Shown here piece by piece: positions 1 to 7,718 of a stretch of 64,000 nt of DNA (position 1 is its first letter; every line of letters starts with the position of its first letter). Position numbers and translations under genes: made by a program. The notes under the pieces were generated by a model. It saw nothing but the letters and a program-made list of their open reading frames with translations, did no database searches and was not told the origin of the DNA. The DNA comes from Pseudonocardia sp. MH-G8 (GTDB lineage: Bacteria > Actinomycetota > Actinomycetes > Mycobacteriales > Pseudonocardiaceae). The stretch covers positions 124,001-188,000 of the forward strand of contig NZ_NKYF01000014.1 of assembly GCF_002262885.1 (NCBI RefSeq), in the 5' to 3' direction.

Positions 1-995
1 GCGGGGGCCGGGAGCAGGCGGTCCAGCAGGTCGTGCAGGGTTACCAGGCCTATTACCGATCCATCGTGTTCCACCAGGGCTATCTGGGTGTGCTCGGCGC
101 GCATCGCGCCTAGCGCGTCGTGGATCGGGAGGTCGGCTGCCAGCGTCCGGACCGGGCGCATCAGCTCGCGCGCCGTGGTGCCGCCGGGGACGGCCAGCGC
201 GTCCCGCACGTGGACGACACCGACCGCGTGCCCGTCCGCGTCGCCGACGACGAGGCGCAGGTGGCCGCTGTCGCGCGCCGCGGCGCGGATCGCGGCCGCG
301 TCGGCGTCGGCGGGCACCCCCGCCACCTCCGAGCGCGGCCGGACGACCTCGCGCAGCGGCACCCGGTCCAGCTCGAGCGCGGTGACGATCTGGTCGCGGC
401 GCTCCGGGTCGAGCGCGCCCGCCGTGGCGGAGTGCTCGACCAGCTCGCGCAGGTCGTCGGGGTTGTGCCCGCTCGCCAGCTCGTCGACGGGCTCGACGCC
501 CACCCGGTGCAGGCACCAGTTCGCCATGCCGTTCAGCCCGACCAGGATCGGCCGGGTGAGGACCATGAAGCCGCGCATCGGCAGCGCAAGCAGCGTGGCC
601 GAGCGCTCGGGGTGTGCGATGGCCCAGGACTTGGGGGCCATCTCGCCCACGACGAGGTGCAGGAACGTCACGACCAGCAGCGAGAGGACGAACGAGATGA
701 TGGTCGTCCACGGGTCGCCCAGGCCGGTGAACAGCGGGTGCAGCAGCTCCTCGACGGCCGGCTTGCCGATCGCACCGAGCCCGAGGGTGCACAGCGTGAT
801 GCCCAGCTGCGAGCCCGCCAGCAGCAGCGACAGGTCCTTCGCGGACTTGAGCGCCGCGCGTGCCGACGCGCTGCGGGCGGCGGCCTCCTCGAGGCGGTAG
901 CGGCGAGCCGCGACGAGCGCGAACTCGATCGCGACGAAGAACGCGCTCAGCGCGATCAGCAGCGCGGAGACGCCGAGTGCGGCACCGGTGCTCAT
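1..995 (-). CDS. CBS-domain HlyC/CorC-family membrane protein, 3' end missing
   Basis: Membrane protein of the hemolysin C/CorC (CNNM) type, a family linked to divalent cation (Mg/Co) homeostasis. The N-terminus opens with hydrophobic segments of a DUF21 domain (MSTGAALGVSALLIALSAFF, further helices near residues 55-75 and 100-125), including the family-typical GSQLGIT and VVGEMAPKSWA stretches. A CBS-pair region follows (LRLVVGDADGHAVGVVHVRD, then IALVEHDGSVIGLVTLHDLL). The gene leaves the window on the left, so any C-terminal CorC/HlyC domain is not visible. The ATG at 995 overlaps the stop of the upstream paralogue by four bases (ATGA), so the two are probably one operon and may form a heteromer. 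Family is clear; the transported ion is not known. Confidence 0.88.
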   Translation of the reverse strand, partial: MSTGAALGVSALLIALSAFFVAIEFALVAARRYRLEEAAARSASARAALKSAKDLSLLLAGSQLGITLCTLGLGAIGKPAVEELLHPLFTGLGDPWTTIISFVLSLLVVTFLHLVVGEMAPKSWAIAHPERSATLLALPMRGFMVLTRPILVGLNGMANWCLHRVGVEPVDELASGHNPDDLRELVEHSATAGALDPERRDQIVTALELDRVPLREVVRPRSEVAGVPADADAAAIRAAARDSGHLRLVVGDADGHAVGVVHVRDALAVPGGTTARELMRPVRTLAADLPIHDALGAMRAEHTQIALVEHDGSVIGLVTLHDLLDRLLPAP

Positions 996-2362
996 GACGT
1001 GGACTCCGAGCTCTCGTCCGCCCACGCCATCCGCACGGACGAGGGCACGCGGCGTTCGAGGGCGAGCACCGTGAGGGCCAGGGAGCGCGGGGGCTCGCCC
1101 TCCTCGCTGAGCGAGGGGTTCGACAGCGTGATCCGCACGCTGTCGCCCAGCCGGGGGAGCCGCTGCAGCTCGTCGATCACGAGGCCGCCGACGGTCCGGT
1201 ACTCGCCGTCGGGCAGGTCCGCGTCGAGCAGGCGTTCCGCCTCCTCCACGGCGAGCGTGCCGGGCACGGTCCACTCCCCGTCGCCGACGGCCGTGTCGTC
1301 CGACCCAGCGGGGTCGTGCTCGTCGGTGATCTCGCCGACGAGCTCCTCCGCGATGTCCTCGGTGGTGATCACGCCGGCGAGCCCGCCGTACTCGTCGACG
1401 ACCACGGCGAACTCGTCGTCGGCGTCGCGGAGGCGGTCGAGCACGGTGGGCAGCGGGAGCGACGCGGGGACGAGGACGGGGGTGCGGGCGACGTCGGCGA
1501 CGCGCAGCGTCGCGAGGTCGGTGCGGTCGTCGAGGGAGAGCACGTCGCGCAGGCAGATGACGCCCACGACGTCGTCGGGACTCGTCCCGATGACCGGCAG
1601 GCGTGAGTGGCCCGAGGCCATGACCTCGACGAGCTCGGCGACGGTGGCGTGCGCCGGGACGGACGTGACCTTCGGTCGCGGGATCATCGCCGCACGGGCG
1701 GTGCGATCGGTGAAGTCGAGCACCCGGTCGAGCAGGGTGGACATCTCGTCGTCGAGGTCGCCGCTGTCGCGGGACTCGTCGATGATCGCTTCCAGGTCAC
1801 GCGGTGTCGCCGCGTGCTCGACGTCGTGCACCGGTTCGATGCGCAGCACCTTGAGCAGCAGGTTCGAGGCGGCGTCGAACATGCGGATGAGCCAGCCGAA
1901 CGTCGCGAGGTACACCGAGGTGGACAGCGCGAGTGCGCGGGCCACCGGCTCGGGCCGGGCGATCGCGAGGTTCTTCGGGAACAGCTCGCCGAACACCATC
2001 TGCACGACGGTGGCCACGAGCAGCGCGACGACCGCGCCGACCGCGACACCGAGGCCCGTGGGGACGCCGGTGCCACCGAGCAGGCCTGCGACGCCCTCGC
2101 CGATCAGCGGCTCGGCCACGTAACCGACCAGCAGGCCGGTGACGGTGATGCCCAGCTGCGCACCGGAGAGCATGAAGGAGGTGCGGCGGGTGATGCCGAG
2201 CGCGCGTTGCGCACCGACATCGCCTGCGTTCGCGCGGGACTTCAGCCGGGAGCGGTCCACGGCCATGTAGCCGAACTCCTGGGCCACGAAGTACCCGGTG
2301 AGGGCGGTGATCGCGACGACCACGAGAACGCCCAGGAGGATGTTGAGTACGAGAACGGTCAC
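992..2362 (-). CDS. HlyC/CorC-family membrane protein with CBS pair
   Basis: 456-residue full-length paralogue of the next gene downstream. Order of parts: DUF21 transmembrane domain (hydrophobic from residue 3, GAQLGITVTGLLVGY, VFGELFPKNLAIA), then a CBS pair (MIPRPKVTSVPAH to the EDIAEELVGEI motif), then a C-terminal CorC_HlyC domain (YRTVGGLVIDELQRLPRLGD) that in this family binds nucleotide or modulates transport. Length fits complete actinobacterial members. It shares an ATGA overlap with the second copy, so both are co-transcribed leftwards. Such tandem pairs are common in actinobacteria; the role is inferred as Mg/Co efflux or homeostasis and no substrate can be read from the sequence. 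Start chosen at the ATG giving the complete first membrane helix. Confidence 0.9.
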   Translation of the reverse strand: MTVLVLNILLGVLVVVAITALTGYFVAQEFGYMAVDRSRLKSRANAGDVGAQRALGITRRTSFMLSGAQLGITVTGLLVGYVAEPLIGEGVAGLLGGTGVPTGLGVAVGAVVALLVATVVQMVFGELFPKNLAIARPEPVARALALSTSVYLATFGWLIRMFDAASNLLLKVLRIEPVHDVEHAATPRDLEAIIDESRDSGDLDDEMSTLLDRVLDFTDRTARAAMIPRPKVTSVPAHATVAELVEVMASGHSRLPVIGTSPDDVVGVICLRDVLSLDDRTDLATLRVADVARTPVLVPASLPLPTVLDRLRDADDEFAVVVDEYGGLAGVITTEDIAEELVGEITDEHDPAGSDDTAVGDGEWTVPGTLAVEEAERLLDADLPDGEYRTVGGLVIDELQRLPRLGDSVRITLSNPSLSEEGEPPRSLALTVLALERRVPSSVRMAWADESSESTS

Positions 2363-2580
2363 GGGCTACCGGCCCGGGCGGTGCGCCGTCCTGCGAGGAC
2401 GGCGCCGGTACTGTCTGCGGGGTCCATTGTTCCTGTCGTCGGTGCGGGCAGATCGACGCCCCGTTGCGGGCGCGATGTCCGGATCAACGGTGGCGGCGGC
2501 GGGGAAGTTCCGCGAGCGCCGCAGGATCGTGTCACACGATGGTCGGCACTCGGGGCCGCGATGATGTCGGTGCCGGTCGC

Positions 2581-2596
2581 TACCCTGGGCCTCGTG
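2581..2596 (+). promoter_or_regulatory. candidate leaderless promoter of the xdhC-family gene
   Basis: TACCCT at 2581-2586 has the TANNNT form of an actinobacterial -10 box and lies seven bases before the GTG at 2594, so transcription would begin at or next to the start codon. The rest of the 231-base gap between the divergent genes (2363-2593) shows no other convincing feature. Confidence 0.45.
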
Positions 2597-3613
2597 ACGG
2601 ATGCGGGGCCTGCGTCGGGGTTCGGGGAGCTGGGGGCGGCCCTGCGCCGCTGGGCACCCGAGGGGGTCGGCGTGGTGCGCGTGCTCGCCCGCCACGGCTT
2701 CGGCACCGTCGAGAGCGGCCAGCTCGTGGCGGGCACGGCCGGCGGTGCCACGGCCGGCGTCCTGTACCGCGGCGCCCTCGACGACGTGGTGCTGCCGCTG
2801 GCCGCGGCGGCCGTCGCGGGCCCGCGCGCGCAGGAGGCCCACGTGGCGGAGGTCACCGCGCTCGACGCCGGGCTCGCCTGCGCGGGCGGGGCCACGCTGC
2901 TCGGCCATCCGCTGCCCGCGGCTCCGGCGGCCGCGCTGGGCGAGGCTCTCGAAGGCGGCGTGCCGGCCGCGCTGGTCTCGGTGGCCGACGGCACGGGCGC
3001 GCTGGTGCTCACCGGGCTCGAGCTGGGCGTCGCGCACGGCAGCCTGGGCGCACCGGCGCTGGACGAGGCGGCGGCCGACGCCGCACGCGGGCTGCTGCGC
3101 CGCGGTGCCACCACCACCGAGCGGGTGGCCGCGGGGGAGGCCGAACTGCTGGTCGACCTGTGGGTGCCGGTGCCGTCGGTGCTGGTGGCCGGGGCGGGCG
3201 CGATCGGTGAGGCGCTGGTCGCGCAGGCGCGGCTGCTCGGCTGGAGCGCGCGCACGGAAACGGCCCTCGCGCCGGTGCACGCCGCCGTCGCCGCCTTCAC
3301 CGACGCCGACGTCCTCGTGCTGCTCGATCACGACCCCGCGTTCGACGTGGTGCTCGCCGACGCGCTGCGCCGCGGCCGCGGGTTCCTCGGCGCCCTGGGT
3401 TCGCGGCGTACGCAGGCCGCCCGCCGGGATCGGCTGCTCGCCGCCGGGCTCACCGAGGCCGAGCTGGGCCGCCTCCGCGGGCCCGTCGGGCTCGACCTGG
3501 GCGCCCGCACCCCGGCCGAGACGGCCGTCTCGATCGTCGCGCAGGTGGTGGCCGCCCGCTCCGGGCGCGCCGGGAGCGCGCTCGCGGCCACCGACGGCCG
3601 GATCGGCGGATGA
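2594..3613 (+). CDS. XdhC/CoxI-family protein
   Basis: 339-residue member of the XdhC family, cytoplasmic chaperones that deliver sulfurated molybdenum cofactor to xanthine dehydrogenase-type enzymes. The N-terminal half is an XdhC_CoxI-type domain; the C-terminal half is the Rossmann-like XdhC_C domain, opening with VLVAGAGAIGEALVAQARLLGW and followed by the typical FLGALGSRRT and GLDLGARTPAETAVSIVAQV motifs. No molybdenum hydroxylase gene lies nearby, so the partner is encoded elsewhere or the protein has another NAD(P)-type role. I chose GTG 2594 because a -10-like box lies just upstream; an in-frame ATG pair begins at 2561. The 3' end overlaps the next gene by ATGA. Confidence 0.82.
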   Translation: MTDAGPASGFGELGAALRRWAPEGVGVVRVLARHGFGTVESGQLVAGTAGGATAGVLYRGALDDVVLPLAAAAVAGPRAQEAHVAEVTALDAGLACAGGATLLGHPLPAAPAAALGEALEGGVPAALVSVADGTGALVLTGLELGVAHGSLGAPALDEAAADAARGLLRRGATTTERVAAGEAELLVDLWVPVPSVLVAGAGAIGEALVAQARLLGWSARTETALAPVHAAVAAFTDADVLVLLDHDPAFDVVLADALRRGRGFLGALGSRRTQAARRDRLLAAGLTEAELGRLRGPVGLDLGARTPAETAVSIVAQVVAARSGRAGSALAATDGRIGG

Positions 3614-4302
3614 CCACGGTCCGCCCCGGGGTCGACGACACCCCCACCGTGCCGATGCATGGCGGGTACACGCCCCGCCGGCGCCCCAACTGGCTGTTGC
3701 GGCTGGTCGTCGGTGCGCTGGTCATGGCCGTGCTGCTGGTGGGCGGCACCGCCTTCCGGGTGTGGGAGGTGGCGCGGCTCGACGAGCGGCAGCCCGCCGA
3801 CGCCGTGATCGTGCTCGGCGCGGCCCAGTACGACGGCGAGCCCAGCTCGATCTTCGCGTTCCGGCTGCGGCACGCCGAGGCCCTCTACGAGGACGGTCTC
3901 GCCCCGCGCATCGTCACCACCGGTGGCAACCGCGTGGGCGACGCCTACACCGAGGCCGAGTCCGGGCGCCGGTACCTGATCGAGCGCGGGGTGCCGCCCG
4001 AGGACGTCATCGCGGTCGAGGAGGGGTCCGACACCCTGCTGAGCATGCAGGCGGTGGCCGCGCGCGCGGAGCAGGACGGGTGGCGCAGCGCGCTCGTCGT
4101 GAGCGACCCGTGGCATTCGCTGCGCGCCCGCATCATGGCCCGCGACAGCGGGTTGAAGGCGTGGACCTCGCCCACCCGGAGCGGCCCGGTCGTGCAGACG
4201 CGGGAGACGCAGCTGCGCTACATCATCAGGGAGACCGCGGCGCTGCTGTACTACCGGCTCACCAACGCCTCCGTCGACACCGAGTCCTCCGGGCTGGGCT
4301 GA
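3610..4302 (+). CDS. YdcF-family (DUF218) membrane-anchored protein
   Basis: 230-residue protein with one N-terminal transmembrane helix (about residues 27-48, WLLRLVVGALVMAVLLVGGT) and an extracytoplasmic DUF218 domain. The domain shows the usual DAVIVLGAAQYDGEPS opening, the TGGNR turn and a second SDPWHSLRARIMA strand-helix motif. Relatives (E. coli YdcF, ElyC, SanA) are linked to envelope integrity or SAM binding, but no enzyme activity is firmly established. It overlaps xdhC-like upstream (ATGA) and shares a TGATG junction with dgt downstream, so these three genes look translationally coupled. Confidence 0.85.
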   Translation: MTTVRPGVDDTPTVPMHGGYTPRRRPNWLLRLVVGALVMAVLLVGGTAFRVWEVARLDERQPADAVIVLGAAQYDGEPSSIFAFRLRHAEALYEDGLAPRIVTTGGNRVGDAYTEAESGRRYLIERGVPPEDVIAVEEGSDTLLSMQAVAARAEQDGWRSALVVSDPWHSLRARIMARDSGLKAWTSPTRSGPVVQTRETQLRYIIRETAALLYYRLTNASVDTESSGLG

Positions 4303-5576
4303 TGGCGGGTACTCGGGCCGGTTACTCCGCGCACGACCGCGCCCGCCCGACCACGGAGGGTCCGAAGGGTGGTGCGCCCGGCGGTGGTGGCCAGGACCGG
4401 CGCAGCCCGTTCGCCCGCGACCGCGCCCGCGTGCTGCACTCGGCCGCGCTGCGCCGCCTCGCCGGCAAGACCCAGGTGGTCGGCCCGGGCGAGGGCGCCG
4501 AGGTCAGCGGTGTGCCGCGCACCCGCCTCACCCACTCGCTGGAGGTCGCGCAGATCGGCCGCGGGATCGCCGAGGAGCTGGGGTGCGACCCCGACGTCGT
4601 CGACACGGCGGGGCTCGCGCACGACATCGGGCACCCGCCGTTCGGCCACAACGGGGAGCGGGCGCTCGAGGAGTTCGGCGCGGCGTGCGGCGGCTTCGAG
4701 GGCAACGCTCAGACGTTGCGCATCCTCACCCGGCTCGAACCCAAGATCGACGGCGTCGGGCTCAACCTCACCCGGGCGTCGCTGGACGCGTCCTGCAAGT
4801 ACCCGTGGGTCCGGCGGCCCGGTGACCGCAAGTACGGCGCCTACGCCGAGGACGCCGACGTGTTCGCGTGGGTCCGCGAGGGTGCCCCGCCGGGCCGGCG
4901 CTGCATCGAGGCGCAGGTGATGGACTGGTCCGACGACGTCGCCTACTCCGTCCACGACGTGGAGGACGGCATCCTCGCCGGCCGCATCGACCTCGCCGCG
5001 CTGGGCTCACCGGCGGAGCGGTCCGCGGTGGTGGAGCTCGCGGTGCGCCACTTCGGCGGCGAGGCCGGCGCGCTGGGCGAGGCGGCCGACGCGCTGCTCG
5101 CGCTGCCCGTGGTGGCCGCCGTGCGGGGTTTCGCCGCCGGCAGCGCGCCCACGTCCGCCCACGTGGCGCTCAAGCGGCTGACCAGCGAGCTGGTGGGCCG
5201 GTTCGTGCTGGCGGCCGTGGACGCCACCCTGGCCGCCGCCCGCGACACCCACGGCGAGCACCCGCTGCAGCGCTACGCGGCCGACCTCGTGGTCCCGGCG
5301 CCGGCGGCCGCGGAGGTGGCCCTGCTCAAGGCGGTGGCCGTGCGGTACGTGATGAGCGACCCGGGCCGGCTCGCCATGCAGGCCCGGCAGCGCGAACTGC
5401 TCGTCGAGCTGGCCACCGCCCTGCGCGAGGGTGCACCGGAGTCGCTCGACCCGGTGTTCGCCGGCGACTGGACGGCCGCGGCCGACGACGCGGCCCGGCT
5501 ACGGGTGGTGCTGGACCAGGTCGCGATCCTCACCGACCAGCAGGCCGTGGCCCGCCACCGCGCGCTCGCCCGCTGA
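4302..5576 (+). CDS. dgt: deoxyguanosinetriphosphate triphosphohydrolase-like protein
   Basis: 424-residue HD-domain enzyme that hydrolyses dNTPs to deoxynucleoside and triphosphate, helping control nucleotide pools. The metal-binding HD motif is complete: H78 in TRLTHSLEV and H107-D108 in GLAHDIGHPPFGHNGE, followed by the family-typical GFEGNAQTLRIL and WSDDVAYSVHDVEDGI segments. Length matches actinobacterial Dgt. The ATG overlaps the stop of the YdcF gene (TGATG). In many actinobacteria dgt is next to dnaG; here dnaG lies about 6 kb downstream, with a sigma/CMD pair, globin, P450, TetR and a repeat-rich region in between. Confidence 0.92.
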   Translation: MAGTRAGYSAHDRARPTTEGPKGGAPGGGGQDRRSPFARDRARVLHSAALRRLAGKTQVVGPGEGAEVSGVPRTRLTHSLEVAQIGRGIAEELGCDPDVVDTAGLAHDIGHPPFGHNGERALEEFGAACGGFEGNAQTLRILTRLEPKIDGVGLNLTRASLDASCKYPWVRRPGDRKYGAYAEDADVFAWVREGAPPGRRCIEAQVMDWSDDVAYSVHDVEDGILAGRIDLAALGSPAERSAVVELAVRHFGGEAGALGEAADALLALPVVAAVRGFAAGSAPTSAHVALKRLTSELVGRFVLAAVDATLAAARDTHGEHPLQRYAADLVVPAPAAAEVALLKAVAVRYVMSDPGRLAMQARQRELLVELATALREGAPESLDPVFAGDWTAAADDAARLRVVLDQVAILTDQQAVARHRALAR

Positions 5577-5583
5577 GCTGCGG

Positions 5584-5610
5584 CGTCACGGATCGGCTCG
5601 CCGTCTCGTC
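5584..5610 (+). promoter_or_regulatory. candidate ECF41-type promoter before the CMD gene
   Basis: CGTCACG at 5584-5590 and CGTC at 5607-5610, 16 bases apart, resemble the published ECF41 promoter (TGTCACA ... CGTC). It lies 33 bases before the ATG of the carboxymuconolactone decarboxylase gene, which is a typical ECF41 target, and an ECF41-type sigma gene is adjacent. The -35 match is 5 of 7, so this is a candidate only. Confidence 0.5.
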
Positions 5611-5643
5611 CCCGGTGTGAAGGTCGACATCCAGGAGGACGAC

Positions 5644-6222
5644 ATGCTCCGCATCCCCGCAGTTCCCGAGTCCGATGCAGGTTTCGCCGGACGGCTCGCC
5701 TACCGGATCGCGCGGTGGCGCTTCGGCGCCGTCCCGGAGCCGTTCGCGGTGATCCGTCACCACCGGCGGTTGTTCTGGAGCTCGCTCCTGTCCGAGTCGG
5801 TCAACGAGTGGGCTCCACGGGTGCTGCCGAAGCGGCTGCTCGAGCTGGCCGCGTACCGGACGGCCACGGTGGTCGGCTGCTCGTGGTGCGTCGACTTCGG
5901 CACGATGCTGCAGCGCCTCGACGGCCTCGACGTGGAGCGCCTGCAGCACATCGACGAGTACGCGACGAGCCCGCTCTACGAACCCGCCGAGCGGCTGGCG
6001 ATCGCCTACGCCGACGCGATGACCGGGCAGCCGATGACGGTGACCGACGCGCAGGTCGCCGAGCTGGAGGCCGAGTTCGGACGGGCCGGGGTCGTCGAGC
6101 TCACCCACGCCATCGCGCTGGAGAACATGCGCGGCCGGTTCAACCACGCCCTCGGCGTCAGCGACCAGGGCTTCGACGCCGCGTGCCGGGTGCGCCTCGA
6201 CCCCGCTCCTGCGCGCGGGTGA
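5644..6222 (+). CDS. carboxymuconolactone decarboxylase (AhpD-like) family protein
   Basis: 192-residue all-helical CMD/AhpD-family protein. The redox pair is present as C79-S-W-C82 in TVVGCSWCVDFG, as in peroxidase-associated AhpD proteins, so a thiol peroxidase or disulfide reductase role is likely. A conserved ELTHAIALENMRGRFNHALG region follows in the C-terminal half. Start is the ATG at 5644 with AGGAGG-type ribosome site (CAGGAGGAC) just upstream. The gene ends exactly where the convergent sigma-factor gene ends (no gap). Genes of this kind are the best-known targets of ECF41 sigma factors, and a matching promoter-like element lies upstream. Confidence 0.85.
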   Translation: MLRIPAVPESDAGFAGRLAYRIARWRFGAVPEPFAVIRHHRRLFWSSLLSESVNEWAPRVLPKRLLELAAYRTATVVGCSWCVDFGTMLQRLDGLDVERLQHIDEYATSPLYEPAERLAIAYADAMTGQPMTVTDAQVAELEAEFGRAGVVELTHAIALENMRGRFNHALGVSDQGFDAACRVRLDPAPARG

Positions 6223-7113
6223 TCAACGAGGTGTTCCGTCCGGGAGCTTGTCGGGGTTGACCACCTGGTAGATCGCGGCGATCCGGCCGTCGCGCAGGGA
6301 GAACACGGCGGCGCCGGCGGCGGTGTCGGCGAACGCGGAGGAGCGGATGCCGAGCTCGCCGTTGACCATGACGGGGCTCCATCCCGCGAGCATCTGCGCG
6401 CCGTACCGGTCGAGCAGGCCGAGCAGCAGGCGCGAGACCTTGTCGGAGCCCACGACCTCGCGGCGGGCGGCCTTGGACCGCCCGCCGGAGTCGCTGACCC
6501 ACACGGCGTCGGGGTGCAGGAGCGCGACCAGCGCCGCGCCGTCGGCTCGCGCCATCGCATCGGCGAACTTCGCGATCGCGTCCTGCTGCTCGGCGGTGGT
6601 CGCGCGCTGCGGCGGGTCGGCATCGGCCACGATCCGGCGGGCACGCGATGCGTGCTGGCGTGCCGTGGCTTCCGGGCAACCGAGCACAGCGGCGATGTCG
6701 GCGTAGGGCAGCGCCAGCGCCTCGTGCAGCACGAACGCCACCCGCTGGGGCGGCGTGAGGCGCTCCAGCACGACCATCGCGGCCATCCGCACGCCCTCGT
6801 CACGCACCACCGCGTTGAGCGGCTCGTCCGGGTCGTCGCCGGTGAGCAGCGGCTCGGGCAGCCACGGCCCCACGTAGCGCTCGCGGCGCGCGGCGGCGGA
6901 CCGGAGCCGGTCGAGGCACAGGCGCCCGACGACGGTGGTGAGCCATGCGCGTTCGTCGCGGATCGCGGCACGGCCGTCCGGGTCCAGCCCGGCGAGACGC
7001 AGCCACGCCTCCTGCACGGCGTCCTCGGCGTCGCTGACGCTCCCGGTGATCCGGTACCCCACGCGCACGAGGTGCGCCCGGTGCTCCTCGAAGACCAGCT
7101 CGTCGGTGGGCAC
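6223..7113 (-). CDS. ECF41-type RNA polymerase sigma factor with SnoaL-like C-terminal domain
   Basis: 296-residue sigma factor. Sigma region 2 (YRITGSVSDAEDAVQEAWLR, then RAWLTTVVGRLCLDRLRSA) and region 4 (LTPPQRVAFVLHEALALPYA, with a helix-turn-helix around residues 130-170) are followed by the YVGPWLPEPL linker signature and a SnoaL-like domain of about 110 residues (DAVWVSDSGG, YQVVNPDKLPDG). This architecture defines the ECF41 group, where the C-terminal domain itself controls activity in place of a separate anti-sigma factor. GTG 7113 (VPTDELVFEEH) gives the usual N-terminus; an in-frame upstream start at 7173 adds a basic extension I consider untranslated. It converges with the CMD gene, its expected target. 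Confidence 0.88.
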   Translation of the reverse strand: MPTDELVFEEHRAHLVRVGYRITGSVSDAEDAVQEAWLRLAGLDPDGRAAIRDERAWLTTVVGRLCLDRLRSAAARRERYVGPWLPEPLLTGDDPDEPLNAVVRDEGVRMAAMVVLERLTPPQRVAFVLHEALALPYADIAAVLGCPEATARQHASRARRIVADADPPQRATTAEQQDAIAKFADAMARADGAALVALLHPDAVWVSDSGGRSKAARREVVGSDKVSRLLLGLLDRYGAQMLAGWSPVMVNGELGIRSSAFADTAAGAAVFSLRDGRIAAIYQVVNPDKLPDGTPR

Positions 7114-7179
7114 GCACCTGACGCTACGCGGGAGATCGTTCCTGCACACCCGCGTTCGTCGGCGAATGTTCACCGACGG

Positions 7180-7196
7180 TACTCCCGTCGGGAGTA
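7180..7196. promoter_or_regulatory. perfect palindrome upstream of the globin gene
   Basis: TACTCCC-GTC-GGGAGTA is a perfect 7-3-7 inverted repeat in the 135-base gap between the divergent sigma and globin genes. Its position 53 bases before the globin start fits a repressor or activator site. The cognate regulator is unknown. Confidence 0.45.
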
Positions 7197-7248
7197 AGCA
7201 AGATTACAGTGTTTCTCGACGAGGCAGCCCGCCATGGAGGAGTCAAGG

Positions 7249-7707
7249 ATGACCCATCCCGATACCGGAACAACGGACTCGCTCTACGCGCACGCCGGCG
7301 GGTACGAAGGGCTGCACCGCACCGTCGAGGCCTGGTACCCGACGGTGCTCGCCGACCCCCTCCTGAAGCCGTTGTTCGGGGACGGCCGACCCACCCACGT
7401 CGGTCACCTCACGGCGTTCTTCGTGGAGGTCTTCGGCGGGCCGCGCACCTACACCGACGAGCTCGGCGGCTTCCCGGCCCTGCTCGAGGCGCACCGGGGT
7501 CTGCAGATCCGGGAGGATCAGCGGCAGCGCTTCGTCGAGCTGTTCATGCAGGCCGCCGACCGGACGGGCCTGCCCGACGACGCCCGGTTCCGCGACGCGC
7601 TGCACGGCTACCTCGAGTTCGGCACCGAGGTCGCGGTCCAGAACTCCTACGCGACCGCGGACGACCAGCTGCACCCGTGCCAGGAGGTCCCGCGCTGGAG
7701 CTGGTAG
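7249..7707 (+). CDS. truncated hemoglobin, group II-like
   Basis: 152-residue globin-like protein of the truncated 2-on-2 type, likely a cytoplasmic haem protein handling O2 or NO. Visible landmarks are the glycine-rich AHAGGYEGLHR start, PLLKPLFGDGRPTHVGHLTAFF around the distal helix, the FGGPRTYTDELGG loop and the proximal-histidine segment ALLEAHRGLQI with H82. I prefer ATG 7249 because GGAGG ends seven bases before it; the ATG at 7234 would place that ribosome site inside the gene. It converges with the P450 gene 11 bases away. A perfect palindrome lies upstream. An electron-transfer partner is not evident. Confidence 0.85.
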   Translation: MTHPDTGTTDSLYAHAGGYEGLHRTVEAWYPTVLADPLLKPLFGDGRPTHVGHLTAFFVEVFGGPRTYTDELGGFPALLEAHRGLQIREDQRQRFVELFMQAADRTGLPDDARFRDALHGYLEFGTEVAVQNSYATADDQLHPCQEVPRWSW

Positions 7708-7718
7708 CCGCCGCGTGC

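Noticed and set aside
120..2123. Long plus-strand reading frame over the CBS-protein genes
   Set aside because: It is antisense to two genes with clear DUF21/CBS motifs. Its translation is R/A/G/D-rich low complexity, the usual shadow in very GC-rich DNA.
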